64,000 nt of DNA from Mycobacterium sp. GA-1199 (GCF_001500045.1 NZ_LQIX01000016.1:18607-82606); one strand, 5' to 3'; positions 53,162 through 62,086 are shown, counted from the first letter of the stretch. Made by a program: numbers and translations. The notes: generated from the letters alone by a model not told the origin.

Positions 53162-54954
53162 GATCGCTACTGCTGTCTCGTCGCGACCTCGACTTCCTGC
53201 TCTACGAGTGGTTGAAGGTCGAGGAGCTGACCGAACGCGAACGGTTCGCCGAGCACTCGCGCGAGACCTTCGACGCGGTGCTGGAGCTATGCGAGCAGTT
53301 GGCGACGCGGTACTTCGCGCCGCACAACAAGAAGAGCGACGCCAACGAACCCACCTTCGACGGCGAGAAGGTCACCGTCATCCCCGAGGTCAAGGAGGCC
53401 TGGGACGCGTTCGCCGAGGCCGACCTGATCGCGATGTCGATGGAACAGCGCCTCGGCGGCGCGCAGCTGCCCGCGACCGTGGCGCAGGCCGCATTCGCCT
53501 GGTTCTCGGCGGCCAACCTGAGCACGACGGGCTATCTCATGCTGACCATGGCCAACGCCAACCTGCTGGCTCGCTTCGGCACCGACGAGCAGGTCGAGGG
53601 GTTCGTCAAACCGATGCTCGCAGGCCGCTTCTCGGGCACGATGGCGTTGTCGGAGACCCAGGCCGGTTCGTCGCTGGCCGACATCGTCACCCGCGCCGAA
53701 CCGCACGATGACGGCACCTACCGGTTGTTCGGATCGAAGATGTGGATTTCGGGCGCCGAACACGAGCTGACCGACAACATCGTGAACCTTGTGCTTGCCA
53801 AGATTCCCGGCGGACCACCGGGAACCAAGGGCATCTCGTTGTTCATCGTGCCCAAGTACCTGCCCGACGGCGACGGTGCGGTCGGTGAGCGCAACGACGT
53901 CGTACTGGCCGGGTTGAACCACAAGATGGGCCAACGCGGCATCACGAACACGGTGCTGAACCTCGGCGAGGGCGCGTACACACCCGGCGGGAGGCCGGGC
54001 GCGGTCGGATACCTCGTCGGTGAACCGCACCGCGGCATCGCCTACATGTTCACGATGATGAACGAGGCGCGCCTCGGCGTCGGGATGGGTGCGGTGGCGC
54101 TCGGTTACACCGGCTATCTCAAGTCGGTGCAGTACGCCCGCGAGCGCCCACAGGGACGGCCGATCGGCGACAAGGACCCGTCGACGCCACAGGTGCCCAT
54201 CGTCGAGCACGCCGACGTCAAGCGAATGTTGTTGGCGCAGAAGGCCTATGCGGAAGGTGGGCTGGCGCTGCTGCTGTACTGCGCCAAGCTCGTCGACCTC
54301 CAGCACAGCGCGGCCTCCGATGAGGAGCGGGAGGCCACTACCCTGCTCCTCGAGATGCTGACACCGGTCGGTAAGAGCTGGCCGTCGCAATGGTGTCTGG
54401 AGGCCAACAGCCTGGCGATCCAGGTGCACGGCGGGTATGGCTACACCCGCGAATACGACGTCGAGCAGCACTACCGCGACAACCGGCTCAACCCGATCCA
54501 CGAAGGGACGCACGGCATCCAGAGCCTGGACCTGTTGGGCCGCAAGGTCCCTGCGCGCGGTGGCGCGGGACTGGCGGCGCTGGGTGCGGCCATCGGGCGC
54601 ACGATCGCCGAGGCCGGCCCGCTCGGCGGGCGGATCGCCGAACACGCAGGTCTGCTGGACGCGGCATGGCAGCGCCTCACCACCGTGACCGCCGAGATGT
54701 TCGGCTCCGGTGACGTCGAGGCCGCGATGGCCAACAGCGTGATCTACCTCGAGGCGTTCGGCCACATCGTCGTGGCCTGGATGTGGCTGCAGCAGGAGAT
54801 CGCCGCACACGGTCGCAGCGGGGACTTCTATGAGGGCAAGCGCCAAGCCGCCCGCTACTTCTTCCGGTACGAACTGCCCAAGACCGCACCACAACTCGAC
54901 CTGCTCGCCAGCCTGGACCGCACCACGATGGACATGCGGGACAGTTGGTTCTGA
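53158..54954 (+). CDS. long acyl-CoA dehydrogenase (~600 aa type)
   Basis: Acyl-CoA dehydrogenase of 598 aa, the long type with an extra C-terminal helical domain (FadE5-like size class). Core motifs: MALSETQAGSSLADI, SKMWISGAEHELT, MMNEARLGVGMGAVALG, IQVHGGYGYTREYDVEQHYRDNR and the catalytic Glu in IHEGTHGIQ. The GTG start overlaps the TetR stop (GTGA), showing coupling. It likely oxidises long-chain acyl-CoA. Confidence 0.9.
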   Translation: MRSLLLSRRDLDFLLYEWLKVEELTERERFAEHSRETFDAVLELCEQLATRYFAPHNKKSDANEPTFDGEKVTVIPEVKEAWDAFAEADLIAMSMEQRLGGAQLPATVAQAAFAWFSAANLSTTGYLMLTMANANLLARFGTDEQVEGFVKPMLAGRFSGTMALSETQAGSSLADIVTRAEPHDDGTYRLFGSKMWISGAEHELTDNIVNLVLAKIPGGPPGTKGISLFIVPKYLPDGDGAVGERNDVVLAGLNHKMGQRGITNTVLNLGEGAYTPGGRPGAVGYLVGEPHRGIAYMFTMMNEARLGVGMGAVALGYTGYLKSVQYARERPQGRPIGDKDPSTPQVPIVEHADVKRMLLAQKAYAEGGLALLLYCAKLVDLQHSAASDEEREATTLLLEMLTPVGKSWPSQWCLEANSLAIQVHGGYGYTREYDVEQHYRDNRLNPIHEGTHGIQSLDLLGRKVPARGGAGLAALGAAIGRTIAEAGPLGGRIAEHAGLLDAAWQRLTTVTAEMFGSGDVEAAMANSVIYLEAFGHIVVAWMWLQQEIAAHGRSGDFYEGKRQAARYFFRYELPKTAPQLDLLASLDRTTMDMRDSWF

Positions 54955-54957
54955 CGC

Positions 54958-56064
54958 CTAGTCGAAGCGGATGACCTGACGCACGGCTCGGCCGTCGGCC
55001 AATTCGTCCATACCGGAATTGATTTCGTCGAGTGTGATCGTCGACGACACCAGAGACTCCACCGGCAACCGTCCCGCGCGCCACAGCTCGACGAAGTGGG
55101 GGATCTCTCGGGCGGGCACCGCTGAACCGAGGTAGCTGCCGATCAGCGAGCGTCCCTCGGCGACGAAACCCAACGGCGACAACGACACCCGTGCATCCGG
55201 CCGAGGTAGGCCGACCGTCACCGTGCGCCCGCCCGCGGCTGTGAGCTCCACCGCGGTCTCCAGGGCGTCCGGATGACCGACAGCCTCGATCACGACGGCG
55301 GCTTTGAACCCGCTGTCCCGAGCCTCTTCCGGGGTGTAGGCGTCGTGCACTCCGAGGCCGCGGGCCCGCTCGAGTTTGTCGGGTAGCTGGTCGATGCCCA
55401 CCACACGGACGTTCTCGGCGGCCAGTGCGGTCAGGGCAGCGGCCATCCCGACACCGCCGAGCCCGACGATGGCCACGGTGTCGCCCGGGCGTGGCCGGCC
55501 GGCGTTGATCACCGCGCCGCCACCGGTGAGCACCGCACAGCCCAGCAGCGACGCCACCACCGCGGGAACGTCCTCGGGCACCGGCACGACCGAACGCCGA
55601 TCGACGACGGCGTGGGTCGCGAAACCGGAGACGCCGAGATGGTGGTGGACCGGTTCGCCGTCTCGCGACAACCGGCGTTGGCCGGTCAGCAGCGTGCCCG
55701 CCCCGTTGGCGGCCGAACCCGGCTCGCAGGGGGTGAGACCGTCGGTGGCGCACGCCCGACACTCACCACACCGAGGCAGGAAGGTCATCACCACTCGGGT
55801 CCCTGTTGCGGCGTCGGAGCCGCCAGCGCCGACCTCTTCGACGACGCCGGCCGCCTCGTGACCGAGGAGCATGGGCACGGGCCGCACGCGGTTGCCGTCG
55901 ACGACCGACAGGTCGGAGTGGCACAGACCCGCGGTCTCCACCCGCACCAGCAGTTCACCCGGTCCTGGCGCCGCGAGGTCGAGTTCGCCGATCGTCAAGG
56001 GTTTGGACGCGGCGTACGGCCGCGGACGGCCGATCTCTTCCAGCACGGCACCGCGGATCCTCAT
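54958..56064 (-). CDS. zinc-dependent alcohol dehydrogenase (AdhE1-like)
   Basis: Medium-chain zinc alcohol dehydrogenase of 368 aa in the Rv0162c (adhE1) position. Catalytic zinc Cys in GLCHSDLSV, GHEAAG, structural zinc cysteines in CGECRACATDGLTPC, and the NAD site VAIVGLGGVGMAAAL (about residues 191-205). Final substrate not predictable; the class covers long-chain and mycothiol-dependent enzymes. It ends 3 bases from the convergent acyl-CoA dehydrogenase. Confidence 0.9.
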   Translation of the reverse strand: MRIRGAVLEEIGRPRPYAASKPLTIGELDLAAPGPGELLVRVETAGLCHSDLSVVDGNRVRPVPMLLGHEAAGVVEEVGAGGSDAATGTRVVMTFLPRCGECRACATDGLTPCEPGSAANGAGTLLTGQRRLSRDGEPVHHHLGVSGFATHAVVDRRSVVPVPEDVPAVVASLLGCAVLTGGGAVINAGRPRPGDTVAIVGLGGVGMAAALTALAAENVRVVGIDQLPDKLERARGLGVHDAYTPEEARDSGFKAAVVIEAVGHPDALETAVELTAAGGRTVTVGLPRPDARVSLSPLGFVAEGRSLIGSYLGSAVPAREIPHFVELWRAGRLPVESLVSSTITLDEINSGMDELADGRAVRQVIRFD

Positions 56065-56122
56065 GAATGCAGTCTGCCGCGAGCCGACGATCCGACGGGC
56101 GGGTTCGCATTACGCTGCTGGC

Positions 56123-57166
56123 GTGCTGGAAAGGTCCGAGATTCGGTTTCTGCCGGTCGGCGGACGCCGCATCGCCTACGAAGTGCGCGGCAGTGGCCCA
56201 CCGCTGATCGCTCCGGCGTGGTGGGTCAGCCATCTCGAACTCGACTGGCAGAACAGCGACTTTCGTCGCTTCTGGGAGGGAATCGCCGACGGATACACGT
56301 TGATCCGCTACGACCGGCTCGGAGTCGGCATGTCGGACCGCACGCTGCACGACTCCGATCTCAGTCTCGACAACGAGGTCGCGACACTGCGTTCACTCGT
56401 CGACGAGCTCGGGTTCGAACGCGTTTCGCTCATCGGTGGCTCATCGGGGAGTTGCACGGCAGTTGCATTCGCCGCGGCCTTCCCGCAGCGTGTCGAGCGG
56501 TTGGTGTTGTACGGGTCCTATCCGGACGGAACGCAACTCACGGCGCCAGGTGTCGGAGACGCGATATTGGCTGCGATACAGGCACATTGGGGCCTGGGAT
56601 CACGTCTTCTGGGTGACATCTTCCTCGGCAGGGCCGACGCTGACGAGCACGAGCGTTTCGTCCGGCTGCAGCGTGAGGCGGCCACGGCCGAGACCGCCGC
56701 CGCGGTGTTGGCTTTCGTCTATCGCCTCGATGTTCGAGCCCATCTCGCGCGTGTCCGCGCGCCAACGCTGGTGGTACATCGCCGGGACGACCGTGCCGTG
56801 CCGTACCGGCTCGGTCGCGAGGTGGCGGCCGCGATTCCGGGTGCCACCTTCGTTCCGCTGCAGGGCGACGCGCACTTCCCGTGGCACGGTGACGCCGAAT
56901 CCGTCGTTCGCGCGTGCCGTCAAGTGTTGGCGACGACGTCGCAGCCGTCATCGCGTCACGCGTCTGGCCAGGAGCAGGTGCTGTCCTCTCGCGAGCGCGA
57001 GATTCTGGCTTGCATCGCGCGCGGTCTCAGTGACCGCGAAATCGCCGAAGACCTCGTCCTGAGCCCGCACACCGTGCACCGCCACGTCGCGAACATCCGC
57101 CGCAAGCTGGGCCGCACCTCACGCACCGCCGCCGTCGCGGAAGCCGCGCGGCTGGGACTGCTGTGA
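56123..57166 (+). CDS. alpha/beta hydrolase-LuxR HTH fusion regulator
   Basis: Protein of 347 aa joining two domains. The N-terminal alpha/beta hydrolase (about residues 1-270) has the nucleophile elbow GGSSGS, an acid residue region in VVHRRDDRAVPY and a His in GDAHFPW, so the triad appears complete. The C-terminal LuxR HTH (about 285-345) has LSSREREILACIARGLSDREIA...HTVHRHVANIRRKLG. The hydrolase part may sense a lactone, ester or lipid signal, or act on it, to drive transcription. GTG start 56123 in the short divergent space with adhE1, which may be its target. Confidence 0.88.
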   Translation: MLERSEIRFLPVGGRRIAYEVRGSGPPLIAPAWWVSHLELDWQNSDFRRFWEGIADGYTLIRYDRLGVGMSDRTLHDSDLSLDNEVATLRSLVDELGFERVSLIGGSSGSCTAVAFAAAFPQRVERLVLYGSYPDGTQLTAPGVGDAILAAIQAHWGLGSRLLGDIFLGRADADEHERFVRLQREAATAETAAAVLAFVYRLDVRAHLARVRAPTLVVHRRDDRAVPYRLGREVAAAIPGATFVPLQGDAHFPWHGDAESVVRACRQVLATTSQPSSRHASGQEQVLSSREREILACIARGLSDREIAEDLVLSPHTVHRHVANIRRKLGRTSRTAAVAEAARLGLL

Positions 57167-57246
57167 ACTAGCCGAAAGGGGCCATCCGCCAAAGATGGCC
57201 GTTTCGGGCGATGCGTGCGTAACGTGCCCACTCCTACGTTTGCGCC

Positions 57247-57945
57247 ATGACCGAAGTCGCCGATATCAAGTCGAGCAGAGAACTCGGCGGAGAGCCGCAA
57301 TCCGCCACTTGGCTGCGGGTCTTCGCTCTGGCGTACGACCCCTTGCTGTGGCTGGGTGAGACCGCAGGCATGCGTCGCAGGCGCGCCGCGCTGCTGGCCG
57401 ATGCCTACGGCCGCGTCGTCGAGATCGGCGCCGGGACCGGACTGAACATTGCGCACTATCCGGAGGCGGTCACCGAGCTGGTGCTCACCGAGCCCGAGCC
57501 GGGAATGCGTAGGAAGCTCTCGCGTCGTGTGCGCCGGTACGGTTCTGCCACAAGGATTGTCGACGCCAAAGCAGAGCACCTACCATTCGTCGACGCGTCG
57601 GTGGACACTGTCGTTTCGACGCTCGCCCTGTGCACGGTCGACGACCCTGAGCGTGTGTTGCGCGAGATTGCACGGGTGCTCCGGCCCGACGGGCAGCTGC
57701 TGTTCATCGAGCACGTGCGCGCAAGCTCGCGTTTTCTGGCGGCGTGCCAGGACAAGCTCGTCGAGCCGTGGCGCCACTTCGCAGGGGGTTGCCGTTGCAA
57801 TCGCGACACCGTCGGGCGCCTGCGAGCCAGCGGCTTCGCGGTCTCGGCCCAATACGCCGTCTGGCGCGCCATGCCGGCGATCGTCCACCCCCTCGCCGTG
57901 GGACGTGCGACCCGCACCGTCACAGCATCTGGCGAGCATCGATGA
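57247..57945 (+). CDS. class I SAM-dependent methyltransferase (METTL7-like)
   Basis: Methyltransferase of 232 aa. SAM motif I VVEIGAGTGLNIAHY (about residues 57-71), VLTEPEPGMRRKL, AEHLPFVDASVD, ALCTVDDPERVLREIARVLRPDG and FIEHVRA, matching the METTL7/UbiE-related group. Near the C-terminus GGCRCNRDT is also typical. Substrate (lipid or small thiol) unknown. It stands alone, 80 bases after the hydrolase-regulator gene. Confidence 0.88.
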   Translation: MTEVADIKSSRELGGEPQSATWLRVFALAYDPLLWLGETAGMRRRRAALLADAYGRVVEIGAGTGLNIAHYPEAVTELVLTEPEPGMRRKLSRRVRRYGSATRIVDAKAEHLPFVDASVDTVVSTLALCTVDDPERVLREIARVLRPDGQLLFIEHVRASSRFLAACQDKLVEPWRHFAGGCRCNRDTVGRLRASGFAVSAQYAVWRAMPAIVHPLAVGRATRTVTASGEHR

Positions 57946-58089
57946 ATCCGGAAGGAAACCACGGCCCCGATAACACGCGCACCATTTAGGCCTCCAGTAA
58001 CTACTGCCGCGCGGCGGAGGCTTACGCAAGCTCACCCTGCTAGGGAGCGGCGGCAGTCTCCAACCGTGCCGGGCTGCGAGACTGCTGTC

Positions 58090-58527
58090 ATGTCCGAACC
58101 CCGGGAGGTGCCGACCCCAACGCAGTTTCCGGTGCACTGGTCGGTGACCACCAGGTGGGCCGACAACGACATGTTCGGGCACCTCAACAACGCGGTGTAC
58201 TACGCGTTGTTCGACTCGGCGATCAACGGCTGGATCAACACCAACCTGCGGATCGACCCGCTGACCGTGCCGTGGCTCGGGGTGGTGGCCGAGTCGGGGT
58301 GCCGATATTTGGCGGAGCTGCGATTCCCTGAACCGCTCACGGTCGGCCTTGCGGTCAGCCGTCTGGGCACCAGCAGCGTCACCTACCGGTTGGGGCTCTG
58401 GCAGCACGACGGCCCGACCGCCGCGGTGGGCCACTGGGTGCATGTCTATGTCGAGCGGGACAGTCGGCGGCCGGTACCGATCCCGGGCCCGATCCGCGAG
58501 CTGCTGGAGAAGGCGCGCGTTCAGTAG
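58090..58527 (+). CDS. hotdog-fold acyl-CoA thioesterase (Rv0163-like)
   Basis: 4-Hydroxybenzoyl-CoA-thioesterase-type protein of 145 aa. The active-site segment TTRWADNDMFGHLNNAVYYALFD carries the catalytic Asp and the GHLNN turn. Hydrolyses acyl-CoA; the substrate is unknown. Start ATG 58090 gives the usual lead-in; an ATG-like start at 58066 adds eight residues. The next gene begins 16 bases later, so both form an operon. Confidence 0.9.
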   Translation: MSEPREVPTPTQFPVHWSVTTRWADNDMFGHLNNAVYYALFDSAINGWINTNLRIDPLTVPWLGVVAESGCRYLAELRFPEPLTVGLAVSRLGTSSVTYRLGLWQHDGPTAAVGHWVHVYVERDSRRPVPIPGPIRELLEKARVQ

Positions 58528-58543
58528 TCGATATGCTCGTCGG

Positions 58544-58984
58544 ATGCCGCTCGTGAGCAAAACCGTCGAGGTGGCGGCCTCAGCCGAAGCGATCATGGGG
58601 ATCGTCGCCGACTTCGAGGCCTACCCCCAGTGGAACGAAGAGATCAAGGGGTGCTGGGTGCTGGCCCGGTACGACGACGGCCGGCCCAGCCAGTTGCGTC
58701 TCGACGTAGTCGTGCAGGGGCAGGCGGGCACCTTCATCACCGCGGTCTACTACCCGGGCGAGAACCAGATCTTCACCGTCCTGCAGCAGGGTGATCACTT
58801 CGAGAAGCAGGAGCAGAAGTTCTCCGTCGTTCCGCTTGGGGCGACATCGCTGCTGACCGTCGACCTCGACGTCGAGACCAAGCTGCCCATCCCGAAGCCG
58901 ATGGTGAAGAAGGCGATCGGGGACACGCTGGACTACCTGGCCGACAACCTCAAGGCCCGCGCCGAACAGCTGGCCTCCACGTAG
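58544..58984 (+). CDS. SRPBCC/START-like protein (TB18.5, Rv0164-like)
   Basis: Polyketide-cyclase/START-type ligand-binding protein of 146 aa: helix-grip fold with VEVAASAEAIMGIVADFEAYPQWN at the N-terminus and a long C-terminal helix DTLDYLADNLKARAEQ. It probably binds a hydrophobic molecule. ATG 58544 also lies next to a TATGCT -10-like element (58533-58538). The conserved pair with the thioesterase is kept from M. tuberculosis. Confidence 0.9.
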   Translation: MPLVSKTVEVAASAEAIMGIVADFEAYPQWNEEIKGCWVLARYDDGRPSQLRLDVVVQGQAGTFITAVYYPGENQIFTVLQQGDHFEKQEQKFSVVPLGATSLLTVDLDVETKLPIPKPMVKKAIGDTLDYLADNLKARAEQLAST

Positions 58985-58994
58985 GACCGGTTCG

Positions 58995-59333
58995 TCAATC
59001 GGGCAGCGCATCCAGCCACTTTTCGAAGTCGCGGCCGGCGAGCATGTCGGCTTCCGCGCGCAGGTCCATCACTCGTTTGCGAATCCGGTCCGCGGTCGAG
59101 CGCGGCGTGTGGCCCGGGCCGTACAGTCCGCGCCGCAGCCGCCGCACCCGGCCGTGTGCCATCTCCCAGCGCAAGGCATCGGAGACCCACTTGGGAGCCG
59201 GTCCGGGTAGCGCGAAGTTGTAGTAGTCGATCGCGTCGATCAGGTCGGTGATGGTCGTCGGGCCGTGCTGGGACAGATAGAACGTCAGCACGTACCGCAG
59301 TTCGACGCCGTAGATGTGCCGCTTCCTGGTCAT
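58995..59333 (-). CDS. conserved hypothetical protein, winged-helix-like
   Basis: Basic protein of 112 aa, not firmly recognised. The N-terminal half (VELRYVLTFYLSQHGPTTITDLIDAID) and the middle (KWVSDALRWEMAHGRVRRLRRGLYGPG) look like a winged helix-turn-helix with a basic wing, so DNA or RNA binding is possible. ATG 59333 is the first start within the ordered region; the open frame continues upstream to 59753 through the repeat-rich spacer, which looks non-coding. Confidence 0.6.
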   Translation of the reverse strand: MTRKRHIYGVELRYVLTFYLSQHGPTTITDLIDAIDYYNFALPGPAPKWVSDALRWEMAHGRVRRLRRGLYGPGHTPRSTADRIRKRVMDLRAEADMLAGRDFEKWLDALPD

Positions 59334-59385
59334 GGCCACGAATGTGCCGCGGGCGACCGACAGTTTCCGTCCATCGCGTCGCATC

Positions 59386-59427
59386 ATCCCCAGGCAGTCA
59401 CAGGCGATCCCCAGGCAGTCACGGGCG
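59386..59427. repeat. 21-base tandem duplication
   Basis: Two adjacent copies of a 21-base unit (59386-59406 and 59407-59427) that differ at one position; the unit starts ATCCCCAGGCAGTCAC. First of three repeat structures in the spacer between the hypothetical gene and mce1R. Confidence 0.8.
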
Positions 59428-59465
59428 TTTGCGCCACCGACCATTCGCGAAGGTGCCCACCTCAC

Positions 59466-59498
59466 AGCGAAAAACTCGCTGGCAGCGAATTTTTCGCT
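59466..59498. repeat. inverted repeat hairpin
   Basis: AGCGAAAAACTCGCT (59466-59480) and AGCGAATTTTTCGCT (59484-59498) pair in 14 of 15 positions around a 3-base loop. Each arm is itself bordered by AGCGA/TCGCT. The A- and T-runs stand out in this GC-rich DNA. It may be a terminator for mce1R or for the hypothetical gene's upstream transcript. Confidence 0.7.
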
Positions 59499-59513
59499 GA
59501 TAGCCGGGCGCTG

Positions 59514-59559
59514 GACGAAGTGGTAAGCAGCAGGTCGACGAAGTGGTAGGCAGCGGGTC
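59514..59559. repeat. 23-base tandem duplication
   Basis: Two adjacent 23-base copies (59514-59536 and 59537-59559) with two mismatches, starting GACGAAGTGGTA. It ends 41 bases before the mce1R stop codon. Confidence 0.8.
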
Positions 59560-59599
59560 GTATCCAAGGACGGGTGCCCGGCGCCAGGGGGCGGAAGCC

Positions 59600-60355
59600 T
59601 CAGCTCCACAACCCCGTCTCGTCGAGCCGCGCGATCAGCCGCTGGGCGCCGTCGGTGAACTCGCCGGCGGTCAGCGCGACGACGGCATCGACGTCGCCTC
59701 GGCGCAGCGCCGCGGTGAGCGCGCGGTGCGTCGCCACCGCCGAAACCCCCCATTGCGGGTCGCCCGCGTAGATCTGCCCGGGCAGATAGCGCGCGACGTG
59801 GAGGAGGAACCAGGCCAGCTTGATCCGGCCGGTCGCCCGGTTGAAGGCCCGGTGGAAGACGAACTCCGCGGCGGCGATCTCCTCGACGTCGTGGCGCGAG
59901 ACCGCCAGCTCCAACTCGTCGTTGAGCCGGTCCAACTCGTCGATCTCGTCGGTGGTGATGCGCTCTACGGCCGTGGCCGCCAGCTCCCGCGCGATGGTCG
60001 CCTGCAGCCAGAAGATGTCCTCGACGTCGGCACGCGAGAGTGGCACCACCACGTGGCCGCGGTGCGGTTCGAGCGCAACCATGCCTTCGCCGCGCAAGGT
60101 CCGCAGCGCCTCGCGCACCGGGGTGATGCTCACTCCGAGCGCGGCTGCGGTCTCGTCGAGCCTGATGAAGGTGCCCGGCCGCAGTACGCCGGTCATGATG
60201 TCGGCGCGCAGACGTGCCGCGACTTCGTCGGACAGCTGTTCACGCCGTACCCCCCGCCGCGGCCTCGGGCGCCGTGCGGTCGGTGCGTTCACTGTGGTCT
60301 CCGGTGCGATCTGGCCAACGTTGACGAGGGCTTGTACCCGAGCGGCCGAGGCCAT
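59600..60355 (-). CDS. mce1R: GntR/FadR-family repressor Mce1R
   Basis: GntR-family regulator of 251 aa divergent from fadD5, the fixed place of Mce1R (Rv0165c). The N-terminal winged helix (about residues 35-100) has IRLDETAAALGVSITPVREALRTLRGEGMV; the C-terminal FCD-type helical domain (about 110-240) has HRAFNRATG and a His late in the domain (VATHRAL) that may bind metal. Mce1R represses the mce1 operon in M. tuberculosis and senses lipid. Start at ATG 60355; a longer open frame extends upstream into fadD5 but is a shadow. Confidence 0.92.
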   Translation of the reverse strand: MASAARVQALVNVGQIAPETTVNAPTARRPRPRRGVRREQLSDEVAARLRADIMTGVLRPGTFIRLDETAAALGVSITPVREALRTLRGEGMVALEPHRGHVVVPLSRADVEDIFWLQATIARELAATAVERITTDEIDELDRLNDELELAVSRHDVEEIAAAEFVFHRAFNRATGRIKLAWFLLHVARYLPGQIYAGDPQWGVSAVATHRALTAALRRGDVDAVVALTAGEFTDGAQRLIARLDETGLWS

Positions 60356-60377
60356 AGTGTGACCGGGGCAACACCAT

Positions 60378-60396
60378 GTTTGATCAAATGTCAAAC
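60378..60396. promoter_or_regulatory. candidate Mce1R operator
   Basis: GTTTGATCAAATGTCAAAC in the 60-base mce1R-fadD5 spacer holds the palindrome TTTGATCAAA (60379-60388) and a GTTTGA-N7-TCAAAC dyad sharing its left arm. It is AT-rich in very GC-rich DNA and sits where one repressor could control both genes. Confidence 0.6.
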
Positions 60397-60415
60397 GCGC
60401 GCAACCCCAGATCCG

Positions 60416-62086
60416 ATGGAGCAGCAGCAGTTGAGTTCCCTTCCACCGCCGGACCCCGATCCCACCACGCAGCCATACCTGGCTCGCAGGCAGAACTGGA
60501 CGAACCAGCTGGCCCGCCACGCGTCGATGCAGCCGGATGCCACCGCGCTGCGCCACCTCGGCAAGACCACGACCTGGCGTGAGCTCGACGAGCGGGTGAA
60601 CGCGCTGGCCGGCGCGTTGAGCCGCCGCGGGGTGAGCTTCGGCGACCGGGTGCTGATCCTGATGCTCAACCGCACCGAGTACGTCGAGGCCTTCCTGGCG
60701 GTCAACAAGCTCGGCGCAATCGCGGTTCCGGTGAACTTCCGCATGACCCCGCCGGAAATCGCGTTCCTGGTCGGTGACTGCCAGGCCAAAGTCGTCATCA
60801 CCGAGGCGGTGCTCGCCAACGTCGCCACTGCGGTGAGGGACATCGACTCGACGCTGACCACCGTCATCGTCGCCGGCGGTGCCACCGAGAACGACGTGAT
60901 CGGCTACGACGACCTGATCGCCGAGTCGGGTGCGCCCGCGACGGTCGTCGACATCCCCAACGATTCCCCGGCGCTGATCATGTACACCTCCGGCACCACG
61001 GGTCGGCCCAAGGGCGCGGTGCTCACCCACACCAACATCGCCGGGCAGGCGTTGACCTTCCTGTTCACCAACGGCGCCGACATCAACCACGACGTCGGGT
61101 TCATCGGCGTGCCGATGTTCCACATCGCCGGCATCGGAAACATGATCCCGGGCCTGCTGTTGGGCAGGCCGACGGTCATCTACCCGCTGGGTGCGTTCAA
61201 CCCGGACGAGTTGCTCGACGTCCTCGAAGCCGAGCAGGTGACCGGCATCTTCCTGGTGCCCGCACAGTGGCAGGCCGTGTGCGCCGCCCAGCGGGCACGG
61301 CCCCGTCAGCTACGGCTGCGGGTGCTGTCCTGGGGCGCCGCGCCGGCGTCGGACACCCTGCTGCGCCAGATGGCCGAGACCTTCCCCGGCACCCAGATCC
61401 TGGCCGCGTTCGGCCAGACGGAGATGTCTCCGGTGACCTGCATGCTCTTGGGTGAGGACGCGATCCGCAAACTCGGATCGGTCGGCAAGGTGATCCCGAC
61501 GGTGGCGGCACGTGTCGTCGACGAGGACATGAACGACGTTCCGGTCGGTCAGGTCGGCGAGATCGTCTATCGCGCACCGACTCTCATGGCCGGCTACTGG
61601 AACAATCCCCAGGCCACCGCGGAAGCGTTCGCCGGCGGCTGGTTCCACTCCGGCGATCTCGTCCGTCAGGACGAGGAGGGCTATGTCTGGGTGGTCGACC
61701 GCAAGAAGGACATGATCATCTCGGGCGGAGAGAACATCTACTGCGCCGAGGTGGAGAACGCGCTCGCCGCGCACCCGGCGATCGCGGAGGTCGCCGTCAT
61801 CGGCCGTCCGGACGAGAAATGGGGCGAGGTGCCGGTCGCGGTCGTCGCCCTCGGCGCGGCCGATCAGACCGACCTTGACCTGCGCGGGCTCCACGCGTTC
61901 CTCGACGAACGGCTCGCCCGGTACAAGCACCCGAAGGCCGTCGAGGTTGTTGATGCGTTGCCGCGCAACCCCGCCGGCAAAGTCCTCAAGACCGAACTGC
62001 GCGCACGGTTTGGGGCCGGGAAGCCGGTTGACGCCGCGCAAAGTAGCTCCGAAGGGGCGGTTTCTGCTGCGCCACAGCCGAATTAG
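60416..62086 (+). CDS. fadD5: fatty-acyl-CoA ligase FadD5
   Basis: Acyl-CoA synthetase of 556 aa, first gene of the mce1 operon, activating fatty acids (possibly those freed or imported from mycolic acids). AMP-binding P-loop YTSGTTGRPKGAV (about residues 189-201), AFGQTEMSPVTCML, the adenine/ribose motif WFHSGDLVRQDEEGYVWVVDRKKD and the C-terminal catalytic Lys in NPAGKVLKTEL. The ATG at 60416 gives the family length (M. tuberculosis FadD5 is 554 aa); the longer in-frame opening overlaps mce1R. Confidence 0.95.
   Translation: MEQQQLSSLPPPDPDPTTQPYLARRQNWTNQLARHASMQPDATALRHLGKTTTWRELDERVNALAGALSRRGVSFGDRVLILMLNRTEYVEAFLAVNKLGAIAVPVNFRMTPPEIAFLVGDCQAKVVITEAVLANVATAVRDIDSTLTTVIVAGGATENDVIGYDDLIAESGAPATVVDIPNDSPALIMYTSGTTGRPKGAVLTHTNIAGQALTFLFTNGADINHDVGFIGVPMFHIAGIGNMIPGLLLGRPTVIYPLGAFNPDELLDVLEAEQVTGIFLVPAQWQAVCAAQRARPRQLRLRVLSWGAAPASDTLLRQMAETFPGTQILAAFGQTEMSPVTCMLLGEDAIRKLGSVGKVIPTVAARVVDEDMNDVPVGQVGEIVYRAPTLMAGYWNNPQATAEAFAGGWFHSGDLVRQDEEGYVWVVDRKKDMIISGGENIYCAEVENALAAHPAIAEVAVIGRPDEKWGEVPVAVVALGAADQTDLDLRGLHAFLDERLARYKHPKAVEVVDALPRNPAGKVLKTELRARFGAGKPVDAAQSSSEGAVSAAPQPN

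Noticed and set aside
59386..59559. CRISPR-like array
   Set aside because: Only two adjacent copies of each unit without spacers and no cas genes; these are tandem duplications.
60356..61123. N-terminal extension of mce1R into fadD5 on the minus strand
   Set aside because: The extension has no GntR similarity and would remove the divergent promoter; ATG 60355 gives the family length.
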